Below, piece by piece: positions 1 through 8,652 of a stretch of DNA of 64,000 nucleotides; positions within the stretch are counted from its first letter, which is position 1; each line of letters opens with the position of its first letter. Both the position numbers and the translations under genes were made by a program. The stretch spans positions 496,001-560,000 of the forward strand of contig NZ_FOSE01000003.1 of the NCBI RefSeq assembly GCF_900114185.1, written 5' to 3'. The notes beneath the pieces are model-generated. The model did no database searches. It was given only the letters and a program-made list of their open reading frames with translations, and had not been told where the DNA came from. The stretch is from Cellulomonas sp. KH9. GTDB taxonomy: Bacteria > Actinomycetota > Actinomycetes > Actinomycetales > Cellulomonadaceae.

Positions 1-1149
1 CGCGTCGAGCGTGTACGTGCTCACCCCCGGTGGCGACACGAGCTCGAGGACCACCCCGACCGCCAGCACCCCGATGATCGTGGACGCGAAGCCGCCGGTG
101 TTGACGAACCCGGTCGCCGTGCCCAGCCGGTCGGGCGGCGTGAAGGTGCGGGCGTAGTCGATGCCGACGAGGGACACCGGGCCCCCGGCCCCGAGGACCA
201 TCGCGAAGACCACGAGCACGGGGAACGGCCGGGGGGTGTCGGGGACGAGGACCGTGACCCAGGCGACCAGCGTCGCCGCCGCCGACATCAGCACCACCCA
301 GGACCGGCGCAGCGGGTGCCGCCCGGTGAACAGGCCGACGACCGGGCCCGTCACCATCGCCGCCAGCGTCATCGCGGTGAGCAGCAGGGACGCCTCGGCC
401 GGGGTGCGGCCCTGGGCGGTGACGAAGAACGGGACGCCCCACAGCATCGCCACGACGTTGAACGAGAACGGTGTGAGGAAGTGGGACCAGAAGCCCAGCC
501 GGGTGCCCGCGGGCTGGGCGGCGACCCGCACGGCGGGCACGAAGCGCTCCCGGGTGTGGGGTCCCGGCGGTCGCGGGGGCGGCGCGCCGATCCCGACGGC
601 GGCGGCCACCGTGACGGCGGCACCGGCCACGGCGAGCACGCCGAAGGTCGTCGTCCAGCCGGACGTGTGCAGGACCCATGCCACGGCGAGGGCGGACACG
701 ATCTGCCCCGACTGCCCGACCAGGCCCGTGACCTGCACCATCACCGGCACGCGGCGAGGCTCGAAGCGTTCGGCGATGAGGCGGCAGGCGCTGATGAAGA
801 TGGCCGCGTCGCCCCCGCCGATCAGGGCGCGGGCGACCAGCGCGGTGGGCACGTCGTCCGCCACCGCCAGCACGCCCTGGCCGACGGCCATGACCGCGGA
901 CCCCACCGTGATGAGGGTGCGGGCGCCGAGGCGGTCGACCAGGCGCCCGGCGGGGATCTGCAGGAGGGCGTACACGGCGAGCTGCAGCACCGAGAACAGG
1001 GCCAGCCCGGTGGCCCCGAGGTCGAACCGGGCGATGGCCTCGACGCCTGCCACGCCCAGGGCCGTGCGGTGCACAACGGCGACGAGGTAGGCCGTCGCGG
1101 CCACGGCCCACACGGCCGTGGCCCCGGTGGGCCCCCGGTGCCCCGTCAT
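1..1149 (-). CDS. MFS transporter (3' end cut by window edge)
   Basis: Major facilitator superfamily permease; about 383 residues are visible and the C-terminus lies outside the window. The ATG at 1149 follows a GGGGGAC-type ribosome site. The protein is a run of hydrophobic helices. The first interhelical loop carries MFS motif A (GRLVDRLGARTL, near residue 67), and a second loop near residue 275 reads GLFTGRHPLRRS. No substrate can be read from sequence. The gene is transcribed leftwards, divergently from the helicase-like gene, across a 404 bp gap. Drug, metabolite or sugar-acid export or uptake are all possible. Confidence 0.85.
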   Translation of the reverse strand, partial: MTGHRGPTGATAVWAVAATAYLVAVVHRTALGVAGVEAIARFDLGATGLALFSVLQLAVYALLQIPAGRLVDRLGARTLITVGSAVMAVGQGVLAVADDVPTALVARALIGGGDAAIFISACRLIAERFEPRRVPVMVQVTGLVGQSGQIVSALAVAWVLHTSGWTTTFGVLAVAGAAVTVAAAVGIGAPPPRPPGPHTRERFVPAVRVAAQPAGTRLGFWSHFLTPFSFNVVAMLWGVPFFVTAQGRTPAEASLLLTAMTLAAMVTGPVVGLFTGRHPLRRSWVVLMSAAATLVAWVTVLVPDTPRPFPVLVVFAMVLGAGGPVSLVGIDYARTFTPPDRLGTATGFVNTGGFASTIIGVLAVGVVLELVSPPGVSTYTLDA

Positions 1150-1553
1150 GCGTCCCCCGATCGTGGTCACCGACCGGGGGTGGAGTGATGTCGTCCCTGG
1201 TCGGGCGTGCTGCCTGCGTTGACTGCGACGTTCCGGGCGCGGCGGCGCCCGTCCCGCCCTCGATGATCCCACCCGCAGGAGGCGTTGGCCTGGACAGTTG
1301 ACCAAGAGTTACCGAGGGCGCATCATTGACCTCGACGGTGCGTATCGCCTGCCCCCTGCGCGGTGCGCACCGTCTTCAACTTCTCGATCCGACGGGACGG
1401 GCCCCAGCGGCCCGTCCCGTCGGTCGTTCCCGGCCGGCGCGCGCGCCGAGCCCCGAGGGGCCGCGCCACCCGGTCGGGTGCAACCCCGCGCAACCCGGGC
1501 GGTCCCGGCGTGGCCGCCGGAGGATCGGACCACCGCGCGGTTACCGTGCCAGG
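1150..1553. other. 404 bp intergenic region with promoter-like boxes and a hairpin
   Basis: No convincing protein gene is present. The left part holds the promoter of the leftward MFS gene. On the + strand a TTGACC box (1298-1303) sits 17 bases before CATCAT (1321-1326), and a perfect 15-bp hairpin follows at 1389-1423. This could be a short untranslated RNA of about 90 nt ending in its own terminator. The right edge has TACCGT (1542-1547), six bases before the GTG of the next gene. Confidence 0.4.
1389..1423 (+). terminator. Perfect 15-bp stem-loop
   Basis: Arms CCGACGGGACGGGCC and GGCCCGTCCCGTCGG pair perfectly around the loop CCAGC. No T-tract follows, as is usual for actinobacterial terminators. 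No annotated gene reads into it from the left on the + strand, which is why an upstream small RNA is suspected. Confidence 0.6.
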
Positions 1554-4500
1554 GTGACCGCTCCCGCCCGCACCCCCGGCACCCCCGCCGGCACCTCGGT
1601 GCCCGCCGAGGGTGACGCCGCCACGGCCGAGGGCACCGACGCGGTCGAGGCCCCACCCGTGGCGCTCGTCGAGCCGCCGTCGCCCGCCGAGCTCCTCGAG
1701 GGTGCGGTCGCGACCTGGCGTGCCGCGCTCGTCGAGGCCGCCGGCGCCTCGACGCTCGCCGACGTCGACCAGCTCGGCGACGCCGCCCTCGACCTGTCGT
1801 CCGCCCACCCCTCCGGGATGGCCCAGCTCTTCGCCGGGCGCCCCACGCGCCTGTCCAACCTCGTGCGGGAACCCGGCGCCCTGTCCAGCGCCCGCCGCCG
1901 GGCGCGTGCCGTCAGCGCGCGCGCCGCCGGGTACACGCAGCGCTACGGGATCGCCTCGACGTCCCTGGCCATCGGGGTCGCCACCTGGACCGACCGGTCC
2001 AGCGCCGACCTCGGGTCCGACGACGTCGGTGCGCTCGCGCACGTCACCCGTCACCCGCGCCCGGAGGCCGCACGGGGCACCGGCGAGGCCCGCGACGCGG
2101 CCGTCCGCACGGTGCGCGCACCGGTGCTGCTGCGTCCCGTCGGGCTGCGTGCCCGCGGCAGCGGCGAGGGTGACTACGAGCTCGAGCTCGAACCGTCCAT
2201 CGAGGTCAACCCCGTCCTGGCCCGCGCGCTGCGCGGCCACGGCGCCCTGCTCGACCCCGCCGCCGTGGCCCGGGGCACGTTCAGCAGCTCCGGGTTCGAC
2301 CCGCGCGGCGCGCTGCAGCGGCTCGCCTCCCTCGGCGAGGCGGTGCTGGAGGACTTCTCGCTGGTCGAGAAGGTCGTGGTCGGCACGTTCGTCCACCCGG
2401 GTCAGGTCATCGTCGACGACCTCGACCAGCTGGCCGGGACCCTCGAACGGCACGACGTCGTGCGCGCCATGGCGGGCATCGCCGAGGCCCGCGAGGCGGT
2501 GGACGTGCCGCTGCCGGAGCCCGTCGTCGGGGACCGCGACCCCGCCCTCGAGCGGGGGGTGGGGGACCTGGACCCCGCGCAGCAGCACGTGCTGGACGTC
2601 GTCGCGACCGGCGCGCACGTGTTCGTCGACGCGCCCACGGGCTCCGACGTGACCGGCACGCTGGCCGCGATCGTCGCCGACGCCGCCGCCGAGGGGCGCA
2701 CCGTCCTGTACGTGCCGGGGCACCGTCGCGCCGCCGTCGCCCTGGTGGACCGGCTGCGTCGCCTCGGGCTCGGGGAGATCGCCCTCGACGTCGAGCCGCA
2801 CGCCGGGTGGCGCACCGCCGCCGCGCGCCGCCTGCTGGGTGCCATGACCCTCGAGCCGCCCGTCGTCGATACCGACGCCGTGCAGGCCGTGCGGGTCCCG
2901 CTGGTCGAGCAGCGCGAGCGCCTGCGCGGGTACGTCGACGCCCTGCACGAGCCGCGCGAACCGTGGGGCGCGTCCGCGTACGACGCCCTGCAGGAGCTGG
3001 CACGGCTCACCGCGACCCGGCCCACGCCCGCCACGACCGTCCGCCTGCACCCCGACGTCGCGCGCGCCCTGGACCCCGAGCGACGTTCGCGCCTGGCGCA
3101 GGACCTGGTGCGTGCCGGTGAGCTCGGTGCGTTCACGCTGCGCGCGCAGGACACCCCCTGGTTCGGTGCGGACCTGCGCACGGCGGCCGACGCGCAGGTC
3201 GTGCGGCGCCGCCTCGACCGGCTGCTCGACGTCACGCTCCCGCTGCTGGTCGGGCGCGTCGAGCAGGTGGCCGCGGAGACCGGCCTGACCCGTGCGACGA
3301 CGCTGGAGCAGTGGGCCGAGCAGCTGCGCATGCTCGACGGCGTGCGGGCCTCGCTCGACGTCTTCCAGCCGATGGTCTTCGAGCGCACCGCCGCCGACCT
3401 CGTCGCGGCCACCGCCACCAAGGAGTGGCGCGAGGAGCACGGCGTGCCGATGGGCTTCTGGCTGCGCCGGCGTCTGCGCAAGCAGGCCAAGGACATGGTG
3501 CGCCCGGGTCGGCCGGTCGCCGACCTGCACGGGGCCCTCATCGAGGTGCAGGAGCGCCGCGAGGTGTGGCAGGCGCACTGCCCGGCCGGCGGCTGGCCGC
3601 GTCTGCCGGAGAGCCTCGAGGTCATCGAGGACGAGCACGGTGCGGTGCGGCAGGACGTCGAGGGGCTCGCGGAGGTCCTCGCCACGACCCCGCTGGGCGG
3701 CGACCTCACCAGCACGCCGTTCGACGCGCTGCGCGAGCGCCTCAACCGGCTGCGCTCCGGTGCCGCCGCACTGGAGACCCTGCCCGAGCGCACGCACCTG
3801 CTGCACGGGTTGCGGGCCGCCGGCCTCGGGGACCTGGTCGACGACCTCGCCGCCCGCCGCGTCGAGCCGACCCAGGCCCCCGCGGAGCTCGACCTGGCGT
3901 GGTGGAGCACCGTCTTCGAGCACGTGCTGGCCGCCGACCCCGCGCTGGCCGGGTACGACGGCGCGGCGCTCGGGGCCCTGTCCGCGCGCTACGCGGAGCT
4001 GGACCGCCGGCACGTCGTCAGCCGCACGGCGCCCGTGCTGGCCGCCGCGCTCGGCCGGATCGCATCGGCGGTGCGGGTGCACCGCGACCAGGCCGAGGGG
4101 CTGTTCGCCGAGCTCGTCGAGGAGCGCATGACGTCGCTGCGCGACACCGTCACGCGGTACCCCGACCTGGCGCGCCGGCTGCGGCCGGTGCTGGTCGCCG
4201 GGCCCATGCTCGTCTCGCAGGTGCTGCCCGCGTCCCGCACGATCGACCTCGTCGTCGTGGACGCCGCGGCGCACCTGCCGGTCGAGGCGGCGCTGCCCGC
4301 GATCGCGCGTGGTCGTCAGGTCGTCGTCGTGGGTGACGCCCGGTGCGCGTCCGGCAGCGCGGTGCGCGAGCTGGCCGCGGTCCTGCCGACGGTCGCGCTG
4401 CACGCCGACGCGTCCCGCCGCGACCCGTACCTCACGCGGTTCCTCGCGGAGCACGGCTACGAGGGCGTCCTGGTGCCCACGCCGCTGCCCGACGCGCGTC

Positions 4501-6074
4501 CGCTGGTCGGGCTGGAGGTCGTCGACGGCACCGGCATGCCGGACCCGGCGACCAGCATGGTGGACTCGACCTCGGCCGAGGTCGAGCGTGTCCTCGAGCT
4601 CGTCGTCGAGCACGTCCTGCAGCACCCCGACGAGTCGCTGGCCGTCGTCACGCTGACGCCCCGCCACGCCGACGCGGTGCGGGAGACCGTCATGGGCGAG
4701 GTCCGGGACAACCCCGCGCTCGCGGCGTTCTTCGACGCCGGCCGGGCGGACCCGTTCGTCGTCGTCGACGTCACCAACGTCGGTGGCCTGCGCCGGGACG
4801 CGGTGATCCTGTCCCTCGGGCTGGGGCGCACCCCGCACCGACGCGTGCTGCACACGTTCGGGCCGGTCAGCCGGCCGGGCGGCGAGGGTCTGCTGCTCGA
4901 CGCGCTGGGGTCCACCCGTCACCGCCTGACCGTGGTGTCGTGCTTCCGCGGCGACGACCTCGACCCGGACCGGCTGCGCGGCGCGGGTCCGCAGCTCCTG
5001 GCCGACGTCCTGCGGTTCGCCGCCGAGCGCGGATCGCACAGCGCCGCGCACGGTGCGGGGGAGCGGCCCGTCGGTGGTGCCGACCCCGACCGCCTGGTGC
5101 TCGACCTCGCCGAGCGGCTGTGGCGCCACGGCCTGCTCGTCGACGTGGACCACGGCGTGCCCGGGGGGTCGCGGATCCCGCTCGTCGTAGGCCACCCCGA
5201 CCTGCCCGACGAGATGCTCGTCGCGGTGCTCACGGACGACGACGCGTACGTCGGCGAGCCGAGCGTGCGGGTGCGCGACCGGCTGGTCGCCGACCGGCTG
5301 GAGCGCCTCGGGTGGTCGGTGGTCCGCGTGTGGTCGGCCGCCGCGTTCCTCGACCCCCAGGGCGAGGTCGACCGGATCCGTCGCGCCGTGCACGCCGCGC
5401 TCGTCGCACGCCGCCCGGAGTCCGTCGCCCCGGTGTCCACGCCGACGGCCCGGGTGCCGGAGCACGTCGGCGACGACGAGGGTGCCGGTCAGGACGAGGT
5501 GAGCCGCCCCGTGCGCCCGTACGTGACGCACCCGGTCACCGGTGGGGTGCCGGTGGTGCGGCCCCGTACGGGTGCGGTGCCCGTGGTGCGGGAGCCGACC
5601 GGTGCCGTGCCGGTGGTGCGGCCCCGTACGGGTGCGGTGCCCGTGGTGCGGGAGCCGACCGGTGCCGTGCCGGTGGTGCCCCCGGCGACCGGTGCGGTGC
5701 CCGTGGTGCGCACGCCGACCGGTGTGATGCCGGTCGTCGGGTCGGCGCCCGTCCCCGCCGTGCCCTCGCCCGTCGCGCCCGCGCCCGTCGCACCCGCGGC
5801 CGTCGCGCAGGACGCCGGCGCCCCGGCGGGCGGCGAGCAGCTCGCGCTGCCGGTGCGGACCGCACCGCGTCCGGACGTGCGCGCGGGGCTGCCGATCAAC
5901 GCGTACAGCGACGACCAGCTCGACGACCTGGTGCGGTGGTTGAGGTCGGACGGCGTCGAGCGCACCCGCGAGCAGCTCGCGGACGCCCTGCGTGCCGAGC
6001 TCGGCATCACGCGCCGCAGCCACCGCGTGGACTCGGCCGTGCGGTCCGCGGTCACCCGCGCGTTCACCGGCTGA
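1554..6074 (+). CDS. Large DUF4011-type helicase-like protein with degenerate ATPase motifs and a C-terminal REase-like domain
   Basis: 1506 residues from GTG 1554, chosen because TACCGT (1542-1547) ends six bases before it (leaderless pattern) and the codons further upstream look non-coding. The N-terminus (about 60-150; AHPSGMAQLFAGRPTRLSNL) resembles the DUF4011-type region of actinobacterial superfamily 1 helicases. The P-loop position (about 359) reads DAPTGSDVTGT instead of PPGTGKT. Motif II (903-906) is DAAA instead of DEAx. Motif III keeps VVVGD, and the motif VI region reads DALGSTRHR instead of an NVAVTRAR-like string. ATP hydrolysis is therefore doubtful. Residues about 1176-1283 (VAVLTDDDAYVGEPS, then RDRLVADRLERLGWSVVRVWS) match the MTES_1575/Vsr-like nuclease fold that ends such helicases. 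Seven decapeptide repeats follow, then a helical C-terminal domain (about 1445-1506). Function unknown; scaffold or regulatory pseudo-helicase is an inference. Confidence 0.75.
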   Translation: MTAPARTPGTPAGTSVPAEGDAATAEGTDAVEAPPVALVEPPSPAELLEGAVATWRAALVEAAGASTLADVDQLGDAALDLSSAHPSGMAQLFAGRPTRLSNLVREPGALSSARRRARAVSARAAGYTQRYGIASTSLAIGVATWTDRSSADLGSDDVGALAHVTRHPRPEAARGTGEARDAAVRTVRAPVLLRPVGLRARGSGEGDYELELEPSIEVNPVLARALRGHGALLDPAAVARGTFSSSGFDPRGALQRLASLGEAVLEDFSLVEKVVVGTFVHPGQVIVDDLDQLAGTLERHDVVRAMAGIAEAREAVDVPLPEPVVGDRDPALERGVGDLDPAQQHVLDVVATGAHVFVDAPTGSDVTGTLAAIVADAAAEGRTVLYVPGHRRAAVALVDRLRRLGLGEIALDVEPHAGWRTAAARRLLGAMTLEPPVVDTDAVQAVRVPLVEQRERLRGYVDALHEPREPWGASAYDALQELARLTATRPTPATTVRLHPDVARALDPERRSRLAQDLVRAGELGAFTLRAQDTPWFGADLRTAADAQVVRRRLDRLLDVTLPLLVGRVEQVAAETGLTRATTLEQWAEQLRMLDGVRASLDVFQPMVFERTAADLVAATATKEWREEHGVPMGFWLRRRLRKQAKDMVRPGRPVADLHGALIEVQERREVWQAHCPAGGWPRLPESLEVIEDEHGAVRQDVEGLAEVLATTPLGGDLTSTPFDALRERLNRLRSGAAALETLPERTHLLHGLRAAGLGDLVDDLAARRVEPTQAPAELDLAWWSTVFEHVLAADPALAGYDGAALGALSARYAELDRRHVVSRTAPVLAAALGRIASAVRVHRDQAEGLFAELVEERMTSLRDTVTRYPDLARRLRPVLVAGPMLVSQVLPASRTIDLVVVDAAAHLPVEAALPAIARGRQVVVVGDARCASGSAVRELAAVLPTVALHADASRRDPYLTRFLAEHGYEGVLVPTPLPDARPLVGLEVVDGTGMPDPATSMVDSTSAEVERVLELVVEHVLQHPDESLAVVTLTPRHADAVRETVMGEVRDNPALAAFFDAGRADPFVVVDVTNVGGLRRDAVILSLGLGRTPHRRVLHTFGPVSRPGGEGLLLDALGSTRHRLTVVSCFRGDDLDPDRLRGAGPQLLADVLRFAAERGSHSAAHGAGERPVGGADPDRLVLDLAERLWRHGLLVDVDHGVPGGSRIPLVVGHPDLPDEMLVAVLTDDDAYVGEPSVRVRDRLVADRLERLGWSVVRVWSAAAFLDPQGEVDRIRRAVHAALVARRPESVAPVSTPTARVPEHVGDDEGAGQDEVSRPVRPYVTHPVTGGVPVVRPRTGAVPVVREPTGAVPVVRPRTGAVPVVREPTGAVPVVPPATGAVPVVRTPTGVMPVVGSAPVPAVPSPVAPAPVAPAAVAQDAGAPAGGEQLALPVRTAPRPDVRAGLPINAYSDDQLDDLVRWLRSDGVERTREQLADALRAELGITRRSHRVDSAVRSAVTRAFTG
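5538..5747 (+). repeat. Seven 30-bp (10-residue) in-frame repeats
   Basis: Encodes seven copies of a decapeptide of the form TGAVPVVRPR/TGAVPVVREP inside the helicase-like gene (residues about 1329-1398). Two central 60-bp blocks are identical in DNA, which points to recent duplication or gene conversion. It probably forms a flexible linker with repeated short motifs. A related (T/S)GATPVVR motif recurs in the membrane protein at 14097-15236. Confidence 0.9.
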
Positions 6075-6145
6075 GGCGCCCGCAGCCTCCCGCGCGAGGT
6101 CGCCCCGGCGCGTCGGGTGCCGGCCGTCGGTGGGAGGATCGGGGC

Positions 6146-6484
6146 ATGAGCTCCGCCCGTCGTCGTCCCCGACGCGCCGTGCGGCCGTCCGGGACCGTCG
6201 GCTCCGACGAGTCCGTGCTGCGCTCCACGCTGCCGGCCGCACCGCCCGACCCGTCGCTCACCCCCGTTCGACCCGCCGCGCCCCCGGCCGAGGCGGCGAC
6301 CGACGCCCCCGGGGCAGGGGCGGCAACGGGTCCGGGCCGGGCCGCCACCGGGGTCCGGGCGACCGGTGCGGACGACCTGTGGCGCGCGACACGCTCCGCC
6401 GACGACTCCGACCGCGGGTGGGGCCGCGAGGAGCCGACGTCGAACGACGACCGGCTGCAGCGCGACAAGCCGCCCCACTGGTGA
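6146..6484 (+). CDS. Small disordered protein, unknown function
   Basis: 112 residues. The ATG at 6146 follows GGAGG (spacing 8); the same bases also form GAGGAT-N6-ATG. The N-terminus is Arg-rich, the middle is Pro/Ala-rich and probably disordered, and the tail is acidic and aromatic (DRGWGREEPTSNDDRLQ, then RDKPPHW). Similar short tails occur in unannotated actinobacterial proteins. It lies 71 bp downstream of the helicase-like gene on the same strand, so co-transcription is possible. No function can be assigned. Confidence 0.6.
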   Translation: MSSARRRPRRAVRPSGTVGSDESVLRSTLPAAPPDPSLTPVRPAAPPAEAATDAPGAGAATGPGRAATGVRATGADDLWRATRSADDSDRGWGREEPTSNDDRLQRDKPPHW

Positions 6485-6540
6485 CCGACCCGCCGGCAGC
6501 GGTGACCGACCCGCCGGCCGTGGTGACCGACCCGCGCGAC
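6481..6540 (+). repeat. 21-bp tandem repeat, nearly three copies
   Basis: GTGACCGACCCGC recurs at 6481, 6502 and 6523, with the first copy overlapping the stop of the small gene. The unit preserves reading frame, so readthrough would add VTDPPAA-like repeats. It lies between convergent genes. Confidence 0.8.
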
Positions 6541-6561
6541 CGCGTCAGCGGAGGACGGGAC

Positions 6562-7179
6562 TCACGGTGCGGGCGGGACGCCCGGGGGTGCGGTGCCCGG
6601 CGGGGGCGGGGGCGGGGTCGTCGACCCGGGGTCGCCCGGTGAGGGTGAGGTGTCGTTGGCGATCGCCGGAGTGAGCCGCTGCGAGAGCAGGTCCCGGATC
6701 TCCTGCAGCAGCAGGATGTCCTCGGCCGGTGCGGCCGGCTCGTCCTCCTGGCCCTTCTTGCGGCGGGCGGCGAGGGCGTTGAGCGGCAGGACGATGAGGA
6801 AGTAGATCGCCGCCGCGGTGATGAGGAACTGGATCAGGGCGTTGAGGATGACGCCGACCTGGATCGCCGCGATCGGGTCCTCGCCGGGACCGGGCGTGCG
6901 CCAGGTGTAGGGGCCGATGTCCCAGAGGTTCTCGAGGTCCGGCTTGCCGAAGATCCACCCGATGAGCGGGCTGATGAGGGCGTCCTGCACGGCACCCACC
7001 ACGGCGGTGAACGCCGCGCCGACCACGACGCCGACGGCCAGCTCGACCGCGTTGCCGCGGGCGATGAAGTCCTTGAACCCCTCGAGCACCTTCGCCACAC
7101 CCTTGACCCGGGGGCTCCCGCCTACCGACTTGATGCGGTCACCCGCTCCGCGCACGCGGTCACGCCTGTTGTTCGACAT
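6562..7179 (-). CDS. mscL: Large-conductance mechanosensitive channel MscL
   Basis: 205 residues; releases solutes on hypo-osmotic shock as a homopentameric membrane pore. After a basic N-terminal leader comes the signature helix segment FKDFIARGNAVELAVGVVVG (about 36-55) with TM1. A periplasmic loop follows, then TM2 (about 105-130) and a charged cytoplasmic segment ending ARRKKGQEDE. The last 40 residues are a Pro/Ser/Thr-rich tail not found in the short enterobacterial protein. The start at ATG 7179 is preceded by a G-rich ribosome site. It is the last of three leftward genes (ruc, SAF protein, mscL), as in related actinobacteria. Confidence 0.95.
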   Translation of the reverse strand: MSNNRRDRVRGAGDRIKSVGGSPRVKGVAKVLEGFKDFIARGNAVELAVGVVVGAAFTAVVGAVQDALISPLIGWIFGKPDLENLWDIGPYTWRTPGPGEDPIAAIQVGVILNALIQFLITAAAIYFLIVLPLNALAARRKKGQEDEPAAPAEDILLLQEIRDLLSQRLTPAIANDTSPSPGDPGSTTPPPPPPGTAPPGVPPAP

Positions 7180-7224
7180 CCGAGCCCCCCGCCCGACGAC
7201 AGCCGACCTGACGTCCTCGCTCGA

Positions 7225-7914
7225 TCATGGCACGACCACCGCCACGAGCCGCGCCGAGAGGGACGTCTCGGCGATGCGGACCGCCTCCTCCGGGGAGACC
7301 GCGACCAGGACGGGCGGCCCGACGTCCGCCGACCCGCCTCCCAGCAGCCCGTCGGGCAGGTCAGCGCCCGGGGGTGCGGGTCGCACCAGCGCGCGCCGCG
7401 CCACCGTCTCGCCCGGGCCGCCCTCGTGCCGGGCGGCGACCAGGTCGAGACGCAGGCCGGGCTCGAGCAGGGCGGCCACGGCGGGGTCGTCCAGCCGCAC
7501 CGCCACCACGACGGTGCCCGCGGGCCCCGCGAGGGCCGCGTCCACGAGCATCGTGGCCACCAGCGGGGTGCGGGCCGGCAGGTCCACGGCCGTGGACCTG
7601 CCCTCCGCCGCGGCCATACCGCTCAGGGCACCCGCCGGCGCGGCAGCGGGTGGGAGTGCGCTGACGACGAGGTCACCGGGCGCGAGCACCGTGCCGGCCG
7701 GGACGTCGTGCGCGAGCGTGACCACCGGCGCCGTCGCCGGGGGCGGTGGCCGCAGGGCGTGGACCACCACGCCCGCGGCCGCACCGAGCAGGAGCGCCGC
7801 GCACAGGAAGCGCAGCCGCCAGAGCGCGGCACGGAACCGCAGCCGGGCAGGTGCCCGTGCGCTCGGCAGGGGCCGTGGCGTCGCGCCGGTCGTCGCGGTG
7901 GGGAGCGTGGTCAT
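7225..7914 (-). CDS. SAF-domain (CpaB/RcpC-like) membrane-anchored protein
   Basis: 229 residues. One N-terminal membrane segment (about 34-52) is followed by a SAF domain (about 63-125; VTLAHDVPAGTVLAPGDLVV, then STAVDLPARTPL) and a second beta-rich half resembling the RcpC/CpaB fold of Flp-pilus assembly. No pilus genes are nearby, so a pilus role is not supported. The block mscL-SAF-fmdB-cyclo-ligase is a conserved actinobacterial arrangement. The ATG at 7914 is preceded by TAGCGT with a six-base gap, suggesting a leaderless transcript of its own. Confidence 0.75.
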   Translation of the reverse strand: MTTLPTATTGATPRPLPSARAPARLRFRAALWRLRFLCAALLLGAAAGVVVHALRPPPPATAPVVTLAHDVPAGTVLAPGDLVVSALPPAAAPAGALSGMAAAEGRSTAVDLPARTPLVATMLVDAALAGPAGTVVVAVRLDDPAVAALLEPGLRLDLVAARHEGGPGETVARRALVRPAPPGADLPDGLLGGGSADVGPPVLVAVSPEEAVRIAETSLSARLVAVVVP

Positions 7915-8118
7915 GCCGCGACGCTAGGAGCGGGGACCGCCGTCCCGGGCTGCCGGCGCCACGGCGGTGGAGGCGGCCGACGCGCCCGGGTCTGGGGTCG
8001 GCCCGGCGGTTCGCCGGGGCCGGTGCGGCGGGGAGGCGCGGCCCGCCTGTGGCGCGGGCAGGCGCGGCCCGGCGCTGCGGCGAGGCGCCCGGCCCCGCCG
8101 TCCCCGGGTCGGTGTCCG

Positions 8119-8478
8119 TCAGGCGGACGCGGCCGGTGCGGCTGCCGGCGTCGCGGACGAGGACCCCGACGACGGGGCCGCGGTCGACGTGCTCGACGCG
8201 TCACCGGACGCGGCGGGGGCCTTGCTCGCCGTGGACGACGCGTCCGAGGAGGACGAGGACGACGACGAGCCGGACCGCCCCGAGGAGGACGAGGACGACG
8301 ACGAGCGGGCGTCGTTGCGGTAGAAGCCCGACCCCTTGAACACGACGCCGACGGCGGAGAAGACCTTGCGCAGCCGCCCCTCGCAGGCGGGGCAGACCGT
8401 CAGGGCGTCGTCGGTGAACGACTGCTGGACCTCGAACGCGTGGTCGCAGGCCGTGCAGCGGTAGGCATAGGTGGGCAA
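8119..8478 (-). CDS. ruc: FmdB-family zinc-ribbon protein, Ruc-type redox-regulated chaperone
   Basis: 119 residues from TTG 8478 (LPTYAYRC, the usual FmdB N-terminus), preceded by GGGAG at suitable spacing; longer starts lose family similarity. Cys8, Cys11, Cys29 and Cys32 form two CxxC knuckles of a zinc ribbon. After residue 57 the chain is a Ser/Ala/Thr-rich disordered tail. This architecture and the position beside 5-formyl-THF cyclo-ligase match M. tuberculosis Rv0991c (Ruc), a chaperone activated by oxidation that works with DnaK and is co-regulated with hsp60/hsp70 genes. The CIRCE palindrome 174 bp upstream supports HrcA control. Orthology is inferred from architecture and synteny. 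Confidence 0.8.
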   Translation of the reverse strand: MPTYAYRCTACDHAFEVQQSFTDDALTVCPACEGRLRKVFSAVGVVFKGSGFYRNDARSSSSSSSSGRSGSSSSSSSSDASSTASKAPAASGDASSTSTAAPSSGSSSATPAAAPAASA

Positions 8479-8652
8479 CGTGGCTCCCGATGGTCGTCGG
8501 CCGGGCGTCCCCGGCGGTGCTCGGACACGGGTCCTGCGGTGGCCGGGTGGGCACGGGCGCGCCGGTGCACGGGCGCGGACGTCACGCCGCCCGGTGGGCG
8601 CGCGGGTCACGACGCGGGTGTCGGCGGATGTCGCCGCGTGCCGCAGGGGCGG

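Noticed and set aside
1333..1423. 6C RNA
   Set aside because: A C-rich stretch and a terminator are present, but the two hairpins with loops of six or more C are not.
1323..6242. Very long open frame on the - strand opposite the helicase-like gene (over 1600 codons)
   Set aside because: GC-rich third-position shadow of the + strand gene; translation is Arg/His/Gly/Val-rich with no domain and no ribosome site.
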